Source of the DNA: Ustilaginoidea virens
Taxonomy: Eukaryota > Ascomycota > Sordariomycetes > Hypocreales > Clavicipitaceae
Length of the DNA stretch: 64,000 nt
Assembly (NCBI RefSeq): GCF_000687475.1
Contig: NC_057316.1
Coordinates: forward strand, 7,130,001 to 7,194,000
Direction of reading: 5' to 3'
The position numbers were made by a program, and so were the translations under genes. The notes under the pieces were generated by a model that had not been told where the DNA came from, ran no database searches, and saw nothing but the letters and a program-made list of their open reading frames with translations. Within the stretch, counting starts at the first letter, position 1, and each line of letters starts with the position of its first letter. Below are positions 32,261 to 44,900 of the stretch, piece by piece.

Positions 32261-32655
32261 TGCGAGGATGCTGCTGCTGCTGCTGCTGCTGACGCTGATG
32301 GGGAGTGTTTCGTGCTTCGTGTTCCGTCAGATGCGTCGGGACTCGGGACTCAGGCCTGGGAGCTACAGAGGAGCGTGACGGGATGAAGCTTCCTCCTCCG
32401 TTGACGCTACGTGGTTTGCCTGCCGGTGGGGCTGCGCAGCTAGTACGTGTACAGTGTGTACACCGTGCGAGCTGGCCTACATGTACGGCGTCATCACCAC
32501 TTGGGGGAAGAGGCGATTGCTTAGACTTTGCTCAGGACAGAAAAAGCCAATCAGGTCGCTTCAAACGCTGAATTCATACAGTTGCAATGCTCTTCTCAAA
32601 CAGAAGCAGGCGCCCCAACGCCAAACAAAGCCAAAGGCCACCCCGCTCGGCTCGG
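32261..32655. other. Spacer between SWP1 and the glutaminyl cyclase gene
   Basis: Contains the SWP1 5' UTR/promoter with a CTG trinucleotide repeat at about 32268-32291, then the 3' UTR of the next gene. No ORF is supported. Confidence 0.5.
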
Positions 32656-33301
32656 CTACAACTCGGTCCTCTTGCTGAGCGTCGACTCCGTAGTCGAACC
32701 GCCCGTCGCCCCGGCGGTCGCCCCGGCGGTCGCCCTTGCCGGCAGGTGTTTCCCCAAGCCTAACCACTCGGCCGTAAACGCCGTCACAATCTTGGCCCAG
32801 TCCCTCGTGGTCGGTAGATCCAGGTGCGCCCCATCGTCCGCCATCTGATGCCAGATGCCCGCCGGGAACGGCGAGGGGATGATGTGCAGAATATCCACGC
32901 CGCGGCGCATGAACGGGATGTGGTCGTCTTCTATGCCTCCTCCGTAGAAGCTGCGCGCGTCCTTGTTCGAATCCCCCAGAAACGGCTGGCTGGGCTTCGA
33001 CTCCAAAAGAGCGAGCTCCCGCATGCGCTTCTCGATGGCGGCCATGCTCTGGTACGTCCAGTGCGTGGGGAGAAAGTACGACGGGACTCTGGGGTTGGGC
33101 GACCCCAGCAGGTCGAGCAGCACAAACAGGCTGATGGCATCGAGGGGGGTCTTGTAAGTCGACATTGGGGGGTGAAAGTCTGATTCCCAGTGTTCGGCTA
33201 GCGATCTGGCACACCGGCGCGTTAGCATGAGCACAAATCTCGCGCAAGCAGATGCTGCACCCCGGTCCTTGTCCCGGAAGGGTCCGGAGCCTTGTAAAAA
33301 G

Positions 33302-33344
<43 letters not shown>

Positions 33345-33939
33345 ACCTCGCTCCATATAGAGAATCCGTCGCGGACCAGCTAACAAACGCCTCCTCGCCA
33401 TCCAAGAACAAGATCTGCACGCCCTGCTTTTCCCGCACCCCGCCAGCAGTCCCCTCGTTCCACTTCTTGGTCAGCGCCTCGTCAATGCTCCTCGCGACGT
33501 GCATCAGCATAGCGCACGGCGCAGCCGAGTCGATCGCGCCGATGAAGCCCTCGGGCTTCGCCAAGCTGTCGAAGTGGGCGACGAGCGTCAGCCGCGCCAC
33601 GTCGCCCGCCTGCGTTCCGGGCGGGTCCCTCCTGAAGATGAGGTTCGAAAAGGGAACGGGTTTGTCGCCGCTCAGGGGCGTCCTTTGCGTCGAGTTTTGC
33701 CAAGTCAGCTGCCAGCTCGGGAGGGAGTCTCTGAAGAAGTCGACAAGGTGTTTCTGGACGAGGCGGTTGCCCGCGGTGCCTGGGACGCGGGGGATGAGGA
33801 TGGGAGCGAGGAGTTTGCCGGTGTGGATGTCAAAGTCGGAGCCTGGGGAGGGGATGCTGCGGAGGTGGTCGTCGGCAAGGGGGGTGAGAGCTGCGGCCGG
33901 CGACGCGGCGAGCATTGTGGCGAGGAGGGAGAGGAGCAT
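32656..33939 (-). CDS. Secreted glutaminyl-peptide cyclotransferase (M28 fold)
   Basis: Converts N-terminal Gln or Glu to pyroglutamate. Exons 33939-33347 and 33205-32656 give 380 aa. The N terminus MLLSLLATMLAASPAAAL is a signal peptide. Zinc-site motifs are present: LVAHFDS, GAIDSAAPCAML (Asp), LFLDGEEAF (Glu pair) and IEDDHIPFMRRGVDILHIIP (His). FPAGIWHQMADDGAHLDLPT is characteristic of glutaminyl cyclases rather than M28 aminopeptidases. The C-terminal tail is a Thr/Ala/Gly-rich repeat (ARATAGATAGATGGS). The intron (33206-33346) holds a T40 run on the sense strand. The alternative call is a generic M28 peptidase. Confidence 0.9.
33302..33341. repeat. Poly-A run of 40 in an intron
   Basis: Forty A on the plus strand, that is T40 on the sense strand of the glutaminyl cyclase intron, 5 nt from the donor side. 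Confidence 0.9.
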
Positions 33940-35574
33940 GGTCGAGGTTGATGCCGGTGGTTATCGGGCGGACGTCAGGGCATCTCTCGGCAGACGAATG
34001 ACGAACGACGAATGACGACGACAAATGACAGACGACAAATGACAAACGTCGGCAGCGTGGGGGTCGGTTGCTGAACAAAGCCCAGCAGCGTCCGTTGGAA
34101 TTGCACTGGAAAGGTGCATGTAAGCAGGAAACGAAGCTATACATACAGGCCAACCTGCCGTTGGGATCGATGATGCAACAAGATTGAAGACGGAACCCAG
34201 TAGCCAGTCCAGCCACATGCAGATGGATGGATGCTGGTCTGTCGTATTCTGGCTGATTGGTGGGTCCCTGATTCGGAACGCCATTCGAGCCTCTGGTTGG
34301 ACAGACGACACCGCCAGGGACTTGTGCCTGCCTGTGACTGCGTGACAGTGTAAACTCAGTGCCAGCACACACAGTACTCGGCCACAAAAAAATTACAAAA
34401 CCAGGGACAATCAAAAACTACATGCTCCGTATCAAGTGCACGAGAAGAAAGTGGATTTTCCGAAACTCCAGAAACTTGAGCTTCCGTACGCTATTCCGTG
34501 TGTCTGTCCAGGTTAATTTGCCAGTACAACACGTTATGTTGATAGGAATATATCCTATTGCTAGGCCGCGAGGCGGGTGAGCCAATCACACAAGGCACGG
34601 GTCAATACGAGGGACTTGGTTCACGTCGCCGCCATACTGAAGTACCGGCAAGCAAGCATCCAAGGTACTGTAAAAAGCTACATCCACGCCACAGCTCACT
34701 CGCCACTTTGCTTGCTGCCTGCGGAATTGACTGCGTCACTGCCTCCAAGCGGCCTTGATCGCGTTCGCCGCGATTGAATCTATATTAAGGTAGGTACCTA
34801 CATAGGTACCTGGTAGCCATTACTGATAAGCAAAACAAGCAGACGGAGCTGACTGCCTTGGTCCCGGCCACGATCGCAACGACCTCAACGTCGGCGGAGT
34901 GCCCAGCCTGAATTGGGCCCTCCTTTCTGTCTTAGTTAGCTGCCCATATTCCGTGTACCTGTCAGCCGCGAAGTCGGCGTAGCAAAGTCGGCGTAGCAAA
35001 GTCGGCGTAGCAAAGCCGGCATAGCAAAGTCGATTACATAGTTACATGTACATAGGAACCCACAAAGTCAAAGGCTGCCAAGGAGATCCCTCTGCTCCTG
35101 CAGCATCGCGGTCGAGACGCCCAATCTCGGTGCCGAATAACCTCGTTACCCGGCTCAAAGGAAGCAAAGTCTCTCGGTCCAGCAGATATAACCCAGGGAC
35201 AAGAAATTAAACGCAAAGGGCACGATCAAACAGCAAAGCAATAATCACATAATGCCCATTTCATACGCACGCACACCCGCACGCACACCCACACGCACCA
35301 TCCACCGCGTCCGGCTGTCCAAAACCCGCATTTATTAAAGCACATGCATCAAGCTGCGTCGCATCGCATCGCAACACAACCACAAAACGAACCATCAAAA
35401 GCCAAGAGTGCCCGCATCCCTGGTATAAAAACAGCCCTATGCTCCTTTATTCTCCCCCCCCCCCTCCCTACCCCCCTCCACCCGCGACATCCATTCCAAA
35501 AGCTACCCATATCAAGTACACGTCCGTCCCACGCGGCAGCATCACCCGCCTCGAGTTCTCCCCCCCAAGCTTAA
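33940..35574. other. Gene-free spacer with minisatellites
   Basis: Lies between the cyclase start and the SIN3 stop. GACGAATGACGAAC-type repeats at about 33990-34055, GGTAGGTACCTACATAGGTACCT at about 34788-34812, the 14-bp repeat listed separately, and CACGCACACCC repeats at about 35270-35300 are seen. Base composition is more AT-rich at 34370-34560. No gene is supported. Confidence 0.5.
34971..35032. repeat. 14-bp tandem repeat, about 4.4 copies
   Basis: Unit AAGTCGGCGTAGCA; three perfect copies, one with two changes, and a partial copy. Confidence 0.9.
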
Positions 35575-38500
35575 TCAGTCCATTTCGACGTCCACCCCCC
35601 CCGCGGGGGCGACTCCGTCGTCCATCCATTTGCGAAAGTTCCTGTTCTGCTCTTGAACCTCCTCGGGGCTCAGGTCCTTGGTCCACGCCGGGTTGTGCAC
35701 CATCTTCTCGAGGAGTTTGCTCTCCCGGTGGGCGCTGAGCGCCTTGGTGAATCTCCCCCTGCGTTCGCGATCCTCCCGCGTCTTGGGGGACTTGCCGTAG
35801 ATGAAGTACTCCGACGTGCCTGGAGCCCAAATCATCTTGGAGCTCTTGAGGCAGATGCTCGTCGTCAGGTTCTCCCTGTACAGGAGCGGCTTGGGCATCT
35901 CGTCCAGGTCCGAGTCGGCGTCGCCAGACGGCAGGTTGCGTGTGAGCACCGACTTCTGCAGCTTGCCTCGTGGGATGCCCTCGGTTGGCTCGACCCGGAT
36001 GAATGACGAGATGTAGTATTGCCATCGCTCGCGAACCTGCATCTCGTCCATGTAGAATGTCGTCTCGTCGCGCTGCAGCCAGCGTACCGTGGCTTCCGCT
36101 TTTTGCGGGAACTGCTCCTCCCGTACATGTCAGCTTACATACACAGAGACGAACGCCCTCGATTGCTTCTCGCATCAAAGCATTTCCTTACCCAGCAGAT
36201 GACAAACAAATCTCCATCCTTGACACACTTCTCGGCAAACTTCCTCGCGGAAATTTCCGTCTGGTAGCTAGTCTCTTCCTTTTCCCGGCTGGCTAGGTAT
36301 TGGTGCATCAGATCGGGCGTCTTCTCCTTCGCATCCGTGCTGCTGCATGTCAAAGCCAGTCGACAGAGAGTCTTGAGGAGGTCCTGGATGGTGTACAGCT
36401 TCCACCCATTCTTGAGGTAATAGTGGCGCAAGACATCCTGAAACCGGTTCTCGTCCACGTCGCCCGTGATGTACTCCTCAATCATCTCAATCGTCTTGGG
36501 CCAAAACGCTTCGGGGCCGTCGCTGGGGTCAAAGAACGTCATGTGGTTCTCCGTGAAGCCAATGTCCCTGGCAGGCTTGGGCTTGTTGAGGCGTTCGATA
36601 GCGCCAGCCACCAGCTCTCTGCTTTCTTTAATGTCCAGCAGACGCCCGTAGAGCGTCTGGAAGATGTTGAAGAAGACAAAAATGGTCTGGTTGCAGAAAA
36701 AGTTATACCAGGGGCGGGTGAAGAAGCCATCCGCCTTGAGCTCGCCTCCCTCGTCCAGCAGAGCATTGTCTCCGCTGACAATGACCGGCTTCGGAATGGC
36801 CGGCATCCAGCGCTCGTTTGACACCTCGGGCACAACGGCTTCCTCGGGGGCGTCGGCCATCTCCTCCTCGTTCGCCGACGTGACATCCGGCGTGGTCTCC
36901 TTGCTGCCGGAGGCGGCGCTGTCTTCCTTCTGGCTTCGTGGCTTGCTGCCGTTGCGTCCTGGGTCCAGCACGCCTCTGAGAAGGTCGCCCTTCTTGCCGT
37001 GGCGACGGCTGCGGCCGTTGGACAGCTCCGCAGGCAAGGCATCTTCAGCCTCTTCCTCACCAGAGTCTGGCTGCATCTTTGGCAGCTTGTCCTGATACAT
37101 CTCCTCCGGAAGGTCGAAGAAGGCGGGGATAAACGTCTCGAAAAAGTCCAGAATGCGCTCCTTCTCCTGCGTGCTGTGCTGCCCGTTGTGCATGCTGTAC
37201 AGCATCATCAGCCGCAGCAGCTCCAGGACAACTTCCTTGTTGCCAAAGTTCCAGACCAGTTGGTGGCGAGGTGCTTTGCCCCTGAGAATCCGTTCGCGAC
37301 GCTGCTCCTCATGCTTGGTTTTGATCACGTCGACAAGATGCTTGGCGGTGAGATTCCTCTTATCATTGGACTTAACAAGGATACCCATATGGTCGAGACT
37401 CTTGAGGTGCATGTTTTCCGTCTGGGCGTGCCAGACCTTCTCCCACTCACGCTGCGAGAAGCGCCACTCTTCGTCCTTTTGCTTCATGCGCGCCAAAAGA
37501 ACAGGCACGACGTCAAACGGGTGGCTGTACAGGTCGTTGACCACGTCGATGCCTCTCTCGCCGTAAATCTTCTTGCAGATTCGCTTGAATATCGAGGTGC
37601 TCTGGCCGGCAAGGGCGGCGGGCATGTGGAACGTCTCCCTCTCGGCGGGAGACATGGCAAGCATCTGCTGCGCGATGGGTTCCAGCAGCTGAATGCACTT
37701 GAGGTTGGCTTCAATGTTGAAGTCGTAGTCGTGACGTTCCTCTTCAATCCTGTGCAGTCCTTCTTCGTACTGGTTCTTGCGATGCGCAACGAAGCCGGAA
37801 TCTTCGCTGGCCCAGGTCGGATGCGAAGCCCACTGGTCATTCAGAACCGAGTTGCAGAGCTCGTCGCGGCCGCTGCACGGCTTCAAGCGCTCGCGCTTGG
37901 GGAGCAACCTGTAGCTTGGGCCGTAACCACGGCAGTTGCTCAGCGAAAGCTTCTCGACGGGAGGAGCAGGCTGGTTCTCTATGACAACATCTCGTGAGTT
38001 GACTCCGACAAAGGTTTTCCAAAACGCCATCAGGTCCTGGTTGGCGCCAATGAATAAGGCTCCCTTATGAAACAGCGTGTTTCGGTCAATGATGTTTTGG
38101 CTAAACAGATTGCATAGCTTCAAGAACTCGTTCATGGAGGATCGGTTACTAAGGAACTTCTTGACGCGCTCAAAGAACGCGAGTTCTTCTTGGTTGGACG
38201 TGACGGAAGAACGGGGAGGGTAGGGCTCTGGCATCACAGGAGTGAGCGTGGGCTCGATGGCGGAAGCTTCGCCAGCAGCTCTGGCGTGGTTGATCTTGGG
38301 ACGCTTGCCAGAATTGCCGTTCACCCCCCCTTGCGTCACTCTGTTCGGGGCAGTCGCGTCAGGAAGGACGGTCTCGGTGGAGGGGGCTTGCTTATCCCCG
38401 CGTGGTCGCTTCTTGGTATCCTTGCTAGCGCTGGGGGGAGGTGCGAAGCTGCCCAACGGAGGCATCTTCTGCCCGCCTGGTTGAGGAGTGTGACTAGGGC

Positions 38501-40759
38501 CGGCAGGTGCCGGATCTTCACCGCGACCCGGAGTTGCCTTGGCCTGTCCCGCTGATTCCGGGAGAAACTGCTTGAAATCTTCGAGCAGGTCGGGTGCCGC
38601 GTTGAAGAGCGTGGTTACTTGTGCGTAGACATCCTGAATGGGTTTCTGTTCCCGCTGATACGTCTGCAGTATCTCGAGGAACTGCTTGTAGATTTCCGGC
38701 TTGTCCTGGAAGCGGTTCTTAATCTTGTTGACGTAGCTGATGGCATGGTTGAATTCAACGGGGCCGCGGCGTTCCATGTTAGCCTGGTTGCCAGGAGGTC
38801 CGTTCATGCCACCGGGAGTTGAAGCGGGGATCGGGGTTTGTCGGGAGCCTGGCACATTTGCGCCCCCAGAAGCTCCCTGGTTCGCGCCTCTCTGGGCCGA
38901 GGCAGAGGGGTCGAAGCCGGCATTTTGTGCAGCGGCCTGAACGAACAAACTGGCGCCGTTCTGAACAGGAGTGCCGAAATTAGTCTCGGGGCTATCGATG
39001 CCATGTTGTGGGCGCTGCTGCCACTGACTCCCACGCTCTGGGAATAATGGCTGACTCGGAGGGCCACCATGGCCATCCTGGCCCCGTGCGGATATTGACT
39101 GCACAGTGGTGCCCATAGGGGTCGTCACTCGTATCGAATTCGGATCGTTTCCAGCGCCGCATTCGATTCTGTAACCTGGCGGCAGGAAAGTGTTGAAGCC
39201 TTGAATAAGATTCGGGTGGCCGGCGAATAGTTCAGATACACGGTTGATGACTCCAGGAGTATCGATGCTGAGGAGGTGTTTAGAATCCATCCACAGGTTG
39301 AAACGGGGGCAGGAGGTGTAAGAAACTTACGACTGACTCTTGAAGTCCTTCATGATGTCCAGAAACCTATTATAGACATCGGGTTGGTCGTGGAACTGAA
39401 CCTTGACCTGATCCAAATAGGTCAACGCGTCCTGAAACCGAGGGGAAATTAGCAAGCTGATTCGACGTAGCAGCCGTGCCATGTGCCAGAAGCGATACTC
39501 CATATTGTGACAAAGATGCAGGAGAACAAAGCAGCAAGGGCAGCAAAATGTACAAATGAAATAAAGCTGTGGGGGAGCGTCCAAACCCGGCTTCATCTCC
39601 ACAAACACTAGGTTTCTGCTGTCCACCAGCAAAGAAAGCTTCGGCCTCGTCGCTGACAGCAACTGCCGTCTTGGGGTGCGATTCCCCCAAGACGGTCTGT
39701 TGCTGGCGCGGGCTCTATACCACTTCAAGATGAGTAGGAACGCGCCGTCTTAAAAGTTTACCTTCATGGAGAAAGCTATCCACGAGCGCGTCGGCACAGT
39801 TTCTTTTTCTTCTTCTTCCCTTTCCCCTTTTTTTCTGGGAAAAAAAAGAGAAAGAAAAAGAGAAAACCACAGAAGGGGACAGGTAGAGAGAGAGTCAGAG
39901 CAGTATAGCAAACGCGAAAATACTGCCTGACACGGAGCTGGTCAAAGCGGCGTGCGGTCCATTCAAGGTGAAGAATGAAGCAAGAGTCCATGCATCATTC
40001 ACTGAATCGCGCGCGCCATCTGATCGTCTCACTCTCCACCATTGCCACCCAGCAGATTCTCTTCTTCATCCGTCGCCTCGCTCATCGAGAAAACCATGGT
40101 GACAAAATTCAGGACAATGACTGGAGCAAATTCATACTCACGTTCAAGATGGGTTGCTGGCCCTGTGTGACCCCCCCCGGGATTTGATGGCCACCCGGGG
40201 TCACACCGACGATGGCAGCAGCAGCGCCTCTAGCACTACGCTGGCCATCCTGTGGACCCTGTTGCTGATGAGGACCAACGCCGAACCCAGGGGGAGGTCC
40301 CGAGCTAAGGGCAGGCTGTGAAGAGTTTGGTGGCGGTTGAGAATGGCCCATGGGTCCATACATCTGGAGCGCAGCTCCAGATCCGCCGGGCTGTCCGCCG
40401 GCGCCGGCACCGCCGTGCTGCAGACCACCAAAGTTGATGGGACCAGGCGGTGCACCCAAGGATGCGGCCGGCACCGGCGGGGGGTTGCCGCTATGGTTGG
40501 CAAGCAAGCCGCCAGGGCTGTGTATGGCGCCAGGAATCCTCGATGCCACGGGCTGGTGGATGGGGATAGAACCGGCGTTGCTCTGATGGGGGTTTCCTCC
40601 TGGGCCCGGTTGCTGGTACCGGTCGGCCTGTTCTCGCTCTCGTTCTTGATCTCGGCGCATGTCCTCGTGCTGCTGGATGGCGCGGTGTCGCTCGTTCATC
40701 TCGCGATCGCGGTCGTACGGCGCACCACCACTGCGGCCGTGGAGGCTCTGGTTGTTCAT
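35575..40759 (-). CDS. SIN3: SIN3 transcriptional corepressor scaffold
   Basis: Scaffold of the Rpd3/HDAC complex in the nucleus. Four exons, 40759-40142, 39431-39331, 39267-36192 and 36111-35575, give 1443 aa. The N-terminal 206 residues are Gly/Pro/Gln-rich. PAH1 (about 207-270) is [20 protein letters not shown]2 (about 412-480) is [23 protein letters not shown]3 (about 600-670) is [14 protein letters not shown]. The HDAC-interaction domain begins [15 protein letters not shown] and includes [12 protein letters not shown]. The C-terminal Sin3 domain contains KTRED-like charged segments and ends [14 protein letters not shown]. Intron 1 is 710 nt, far longer than others here, and falls exactly before PAH1. 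The start MNNQSLHG is the first ATG; a longer frame upstream has only TTG. Confidence 0.94.
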
Positions 40760-41977
40760 GCTCTTCAACTGGCGTGTTTTGCCCCGGGTCAGCAGAGGTT
40801 CTCGTCAATTTCGCCCAATCTCGTCGGTCCCAAACCGATCCTGCCCAGAGATTTTCGGTGCAGCTGGCGTTGCAGCCCAGGGTACTTGGCGGCTGGCTGC
40901 TCCAAGCGAGTTGGAAAGTGTTTCCCCAGATCGCGAAACAGGACGGGCTGACGGGGCAGAAAAGGAAAAAAGAAGCAACGTCGACTTACAGCTTCGAGGC
41001 ACACCTTGTCAGGCGCGACATCTACATGGATGCAAATGTACCGAGGGGCGAAGAGGAAATAAGGGGAAAAAAAAAAAGAGAAATCGACCGTCAAGATGAT
41101 GCGGAAGACAAAGGATTCTGACAGTTTGCAAGGAGGAGCGGTCGCACTTTGCAAGGGGGGTTGGTTGGGACGAGCAGAAAGTAGACGGAAAGGCAAAGCC
41201 GCCGGTGCAAACTTAGGAGCTCTCCTTGGACAAAAGAGCGGGTGGCAGAGTGGCCGGAGTGGGCAGAGGGTGACGAGATCGGGGCGTCTGGCTGGGCCAC
41301 TGGCTGGGCCACGCAGGGCTGCAACCGCGGGCCAATCCGCGTCACGTGGTGATAAGAGCCCACGTACGGCGCTATCGCCGGCAATTCTCACGCAAAGGCT
41401 GACCAATGGTAACGCGGAAGCTACAAGTCAGAAATTCCACAAGCGCGGGCCTCAGCCTCGCCCTCGACACGGACAAAGGTTTCCACAGAAACCACTCCCA
41501 ACACCATCTTCAAGCTTGACGGGGCAGCAATTGGACACAACAGGTCTTCTTGTGCTAAATTGCAAAGCTGGCTTTTTCTATACGAACCCGAACTCCAAGT
41601 GTGAATGCTCAAACTGGAAAACCGGTTTGTCAACCCAAGATAGTCCACACCCATCCTTGCCTTTAACTATACAACTCCTTCGTTTGAAGCAGAAAAAAAA
41701 GGGAAGACGATCAAAATACAGGTGAAAAAGCCTTTTCTCTGCTGTACCCATGGCCGCAGCAAAGACTTGCTGTCGCGAGTGTCATGACCAACGACCTATG
41801 TATGGCAGAAGTGACAAAACGGGCAAACATAGCATTCCCACGGCACAGCTGCAATGCATACGTGACAACAATAAAACTCAAGTGGTTGCCTCGCGTAGGC
41901 TTAGGCTTGCGTCGCGGTCGTATCTGCCGCGGCATCAACAGCGAGCAAGTCTCCAGCTAGAGCATCTTTGCCCAATA
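40760..41977. other. SIN3 upstream region and TAF2 3' region
   Basis: It should contain the SIN3 promoter and 5' UTR and the TAF2 3' UTR. Purine-rich runs occur at 40965-41080. Open frames are short and unconserved. No RNA gene is seen. Confidence 0.45.
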
Positions 41978-44900
41978 CTAAGCCGCGGGTGGTGGTGGCT
42001 GTGACTGCGCCTTTCGGATAATTTTTATCTTGGGCCTGGCGCTCACTGGCGTTCCGTTGCTGCGCATACCACCCGCATTGCTTGAGGACGGGGTGCGAAT
42101 CTTTGATTCGATGGATACCTTGGGCGTTGAGTGCAGCGACCCGCTGCCGGGCAAGGGTTTCCGAACAGCATCACCCGTAGGAAGCGGCTTCCGGACTCTG
42201 GCGGTGATGCTATCCTTTGAGCTTGCCGGTGACGGGTCTTTCGGAGCGCCCGTTGGCAACGCAGTCCTTTGGCTTGACGAAGATTCCGTTGAAAGTCCGA
42301 GAATCACTGCGAGCCGTTTCGGATTGCGCGTCTTCATGGTCACCATGCGTCGCTTCCTAGCTCTGTCACCGTTGTGGCCGGGCAAGTCCGTCCTGGGCCT
42401 CTTGGGCGCTGGAGTCGAATGCTCGCTCTCTGGACGGGGTCTCTTGGGCATCGATACCGAAGGCGTTGGTTGCTTGGGCGTGTTGGTTTTCGGGGGCCCG
42501 TGGCCGTTGATTTGCGTTCCATGTGTGGCGACAACTGTGGCGACAACTGTCCCAGCTTCGCTCTTGACCGGAGCAGGCGCTGGCCGCTGTTGCGCAGGCG
42601 GTTTGCTGGTGTTGATCTTGATGGACGACGTCCTCGGTAGAGGTGCCGGGCGAGGCGGCGCCGCAGGCACGGCCTGCAACGGGCCGACGACGTTCTTTGG
42701 TGTCGTCTTGTAGAAGGCCTTGAAGTGAACCAACAGGCGATCGGCCTGTCTCTGAGCAGGTCTTTCCACCTTCCAGGCTTTGGGCAAGACGAGGGTCAAT
42801 ACCCAGCTCCCGGCTTCTTCAAACATCATGGCAGCAAGATCTAGCAAGCTCTCGACTTCACCTCGGCCGAGGCTGGCCTGATCCAAAGCCCTTCGCATGG
42901 CAGTGCTGTAGTGCCGTTCGTCCCCCGCGTACGTCTCGTCCATCTCCTTGCGCAACGCCTTGAGGGCGGCGTCGAGATTCTCCTTGCGGGCAAACATTTC
43001 CTTTCTTGCTTCAATCTCCTTGCCGCTATCTTGGATCAGCAGCAGCGCATCATCGGCGTCTTCGGGGGCCGGATCGTTCTTGACGACCTTGGCATGCTCC
43101 CCGAAGGCGATTGCAGCCAAGCCGCTCGCCATGGCTTGGACCAGCTTGTTGCGAACATAGGGAGACCGATCCGTCATGAGCGCATATAGAAAAAAGGTGA
43201 AAAAGGTCGGGTCCATCATGGCTCCCAAGTCCACGAGTGCCTCGAAACACTTGATTCGGATCAAGTCCCGGGTTCCATCGAGCAGGTACTGGCCGAATTC
43301 GGCGTAGCTCTTGGGAATGACGTCTGCTTTCATGAGCCTCTGTTTGGCATCGAGTCCGGCAATGGTCCAAATGTTTTGGTACGAGTTGGTCCACTCGTCG
43401 CGACGCAGAACACGCTCAATTTGTTCCATGGCTTCGTCAAGGAACTTTTGCTCCTCCTCGTCCGGCGCCTTGCTCTGGATGGAGAACCAATCATCCTTTT
43501 TGGACGGGATGAGGGACGTCGCCAGAGCTTCGACCAGAGTCGCGATGTAAAAGTGGTCAGAGTACGGGTTGTCCTCGTTGTTGTTGAATAGCAGCTGATC
43601 GAGAATGAAGCGGCGAGCTTCAAGCGGACAACGATGAGTGTGGTCGCGCACCTCGGCAATGGCGTTGATGACGGCCCTTCGCACAAAATACTGCTTCTTG
43701 TCCGTAAAGTCGTTCGGGTAGGGCTGGTTCGTCTGATCGTAGCAAAACATCTCCCGGAACGCTCTCATGAGCTGCCTCAAGCCCAGAAGAGGTATACCCT
43801 TAATATTCGCCTGTCGAGGTAGCGCCTCGGCTGCCATTGTTCGAATACCGTGAAAGTATCGGCGATCCAGCAGTGTTCGTACGAGAAACCCAGACGCGAT
43901 CGGGTGCAAAGGTCCGTTCGCGAGGTACAGCATCGCATCCTGCTGTGCTACGACGTCCCTGTCCTGCTGGAGTTGGGAAACGTACATGTACGGCTCGAGG
44001 GTGCGTTTCATATCGCAAGCCCATTCGAAATCCGCATCAACGCGAATCCACTCGTATGATTCCTGGTCCATTTTTCGTTCAGTCTCGGGGTCCCACTCAA
44101 TAAGCTCCCAGTCGCGGAGATCGTCGGGTGTTTGCAGTACATCTCCAAGGCAATATAAGAGAGCGTCGTCTGTGTTCTCTGTAATATCCATGCTTACACC
44201 GACGCTGTGCTTTTCCTTCATCCGTCTCGTGCGTTTCAGCCGCTTGTATTTCGTGTTGTAAGGAATCTCAAATTTTGTCGATCGAGCCGCGTCCTCCCGA
44301 ATTTCGAGAATGTGTTCATATGGTGTTCCATCCGCTTCGTGAATCCGTACAGTCATGGGACCGGTAAACAACGGTTGGACTTCGCCAGGCTTGACGCCGG
44401 CTTTCCGTTCTTTGACCACCCTCAGAAAGTCGTTCTTCTCCAGACCAGTAGACTTTTTGGCGACTTGATGCTGGATCTGGTTAAGAGTCAACTCCACGCA
44501 GAGCCGCTTCTTGTTGAATTTGGCCTTGACGTCGAACCTGGGGCAGCCAGAGCCGTATATCCACTGGTTCCAGAAGGACTCTAGAGGATATCGAGATCCC
44601 TTTTCGCACACAGTCCGGAATTTCTCCGTGTCGAGGATGGTAGATCGATCGCTGCTCTCGATTTGAGCCTTTGTCAGAAATTTTTGCAGAATCCGCGTCA
44701 AGCCGTGGCCTCCAGAGGCCTTCATCATCCGCTTGTCAAGAATGAAAAAGATAATAGGCACCTTCAAGGCCATAAAGTCCATTTCGAATTCTCCGAGGTG
44801 CAGGTTTGGGCCGAGATCAAACAACGACGGGCGGTCAACATCCTCCGCGACAAGCTTGTCCGACATTGTCTTTATGCGAAACCGATGCTCGTTGTTGCCG

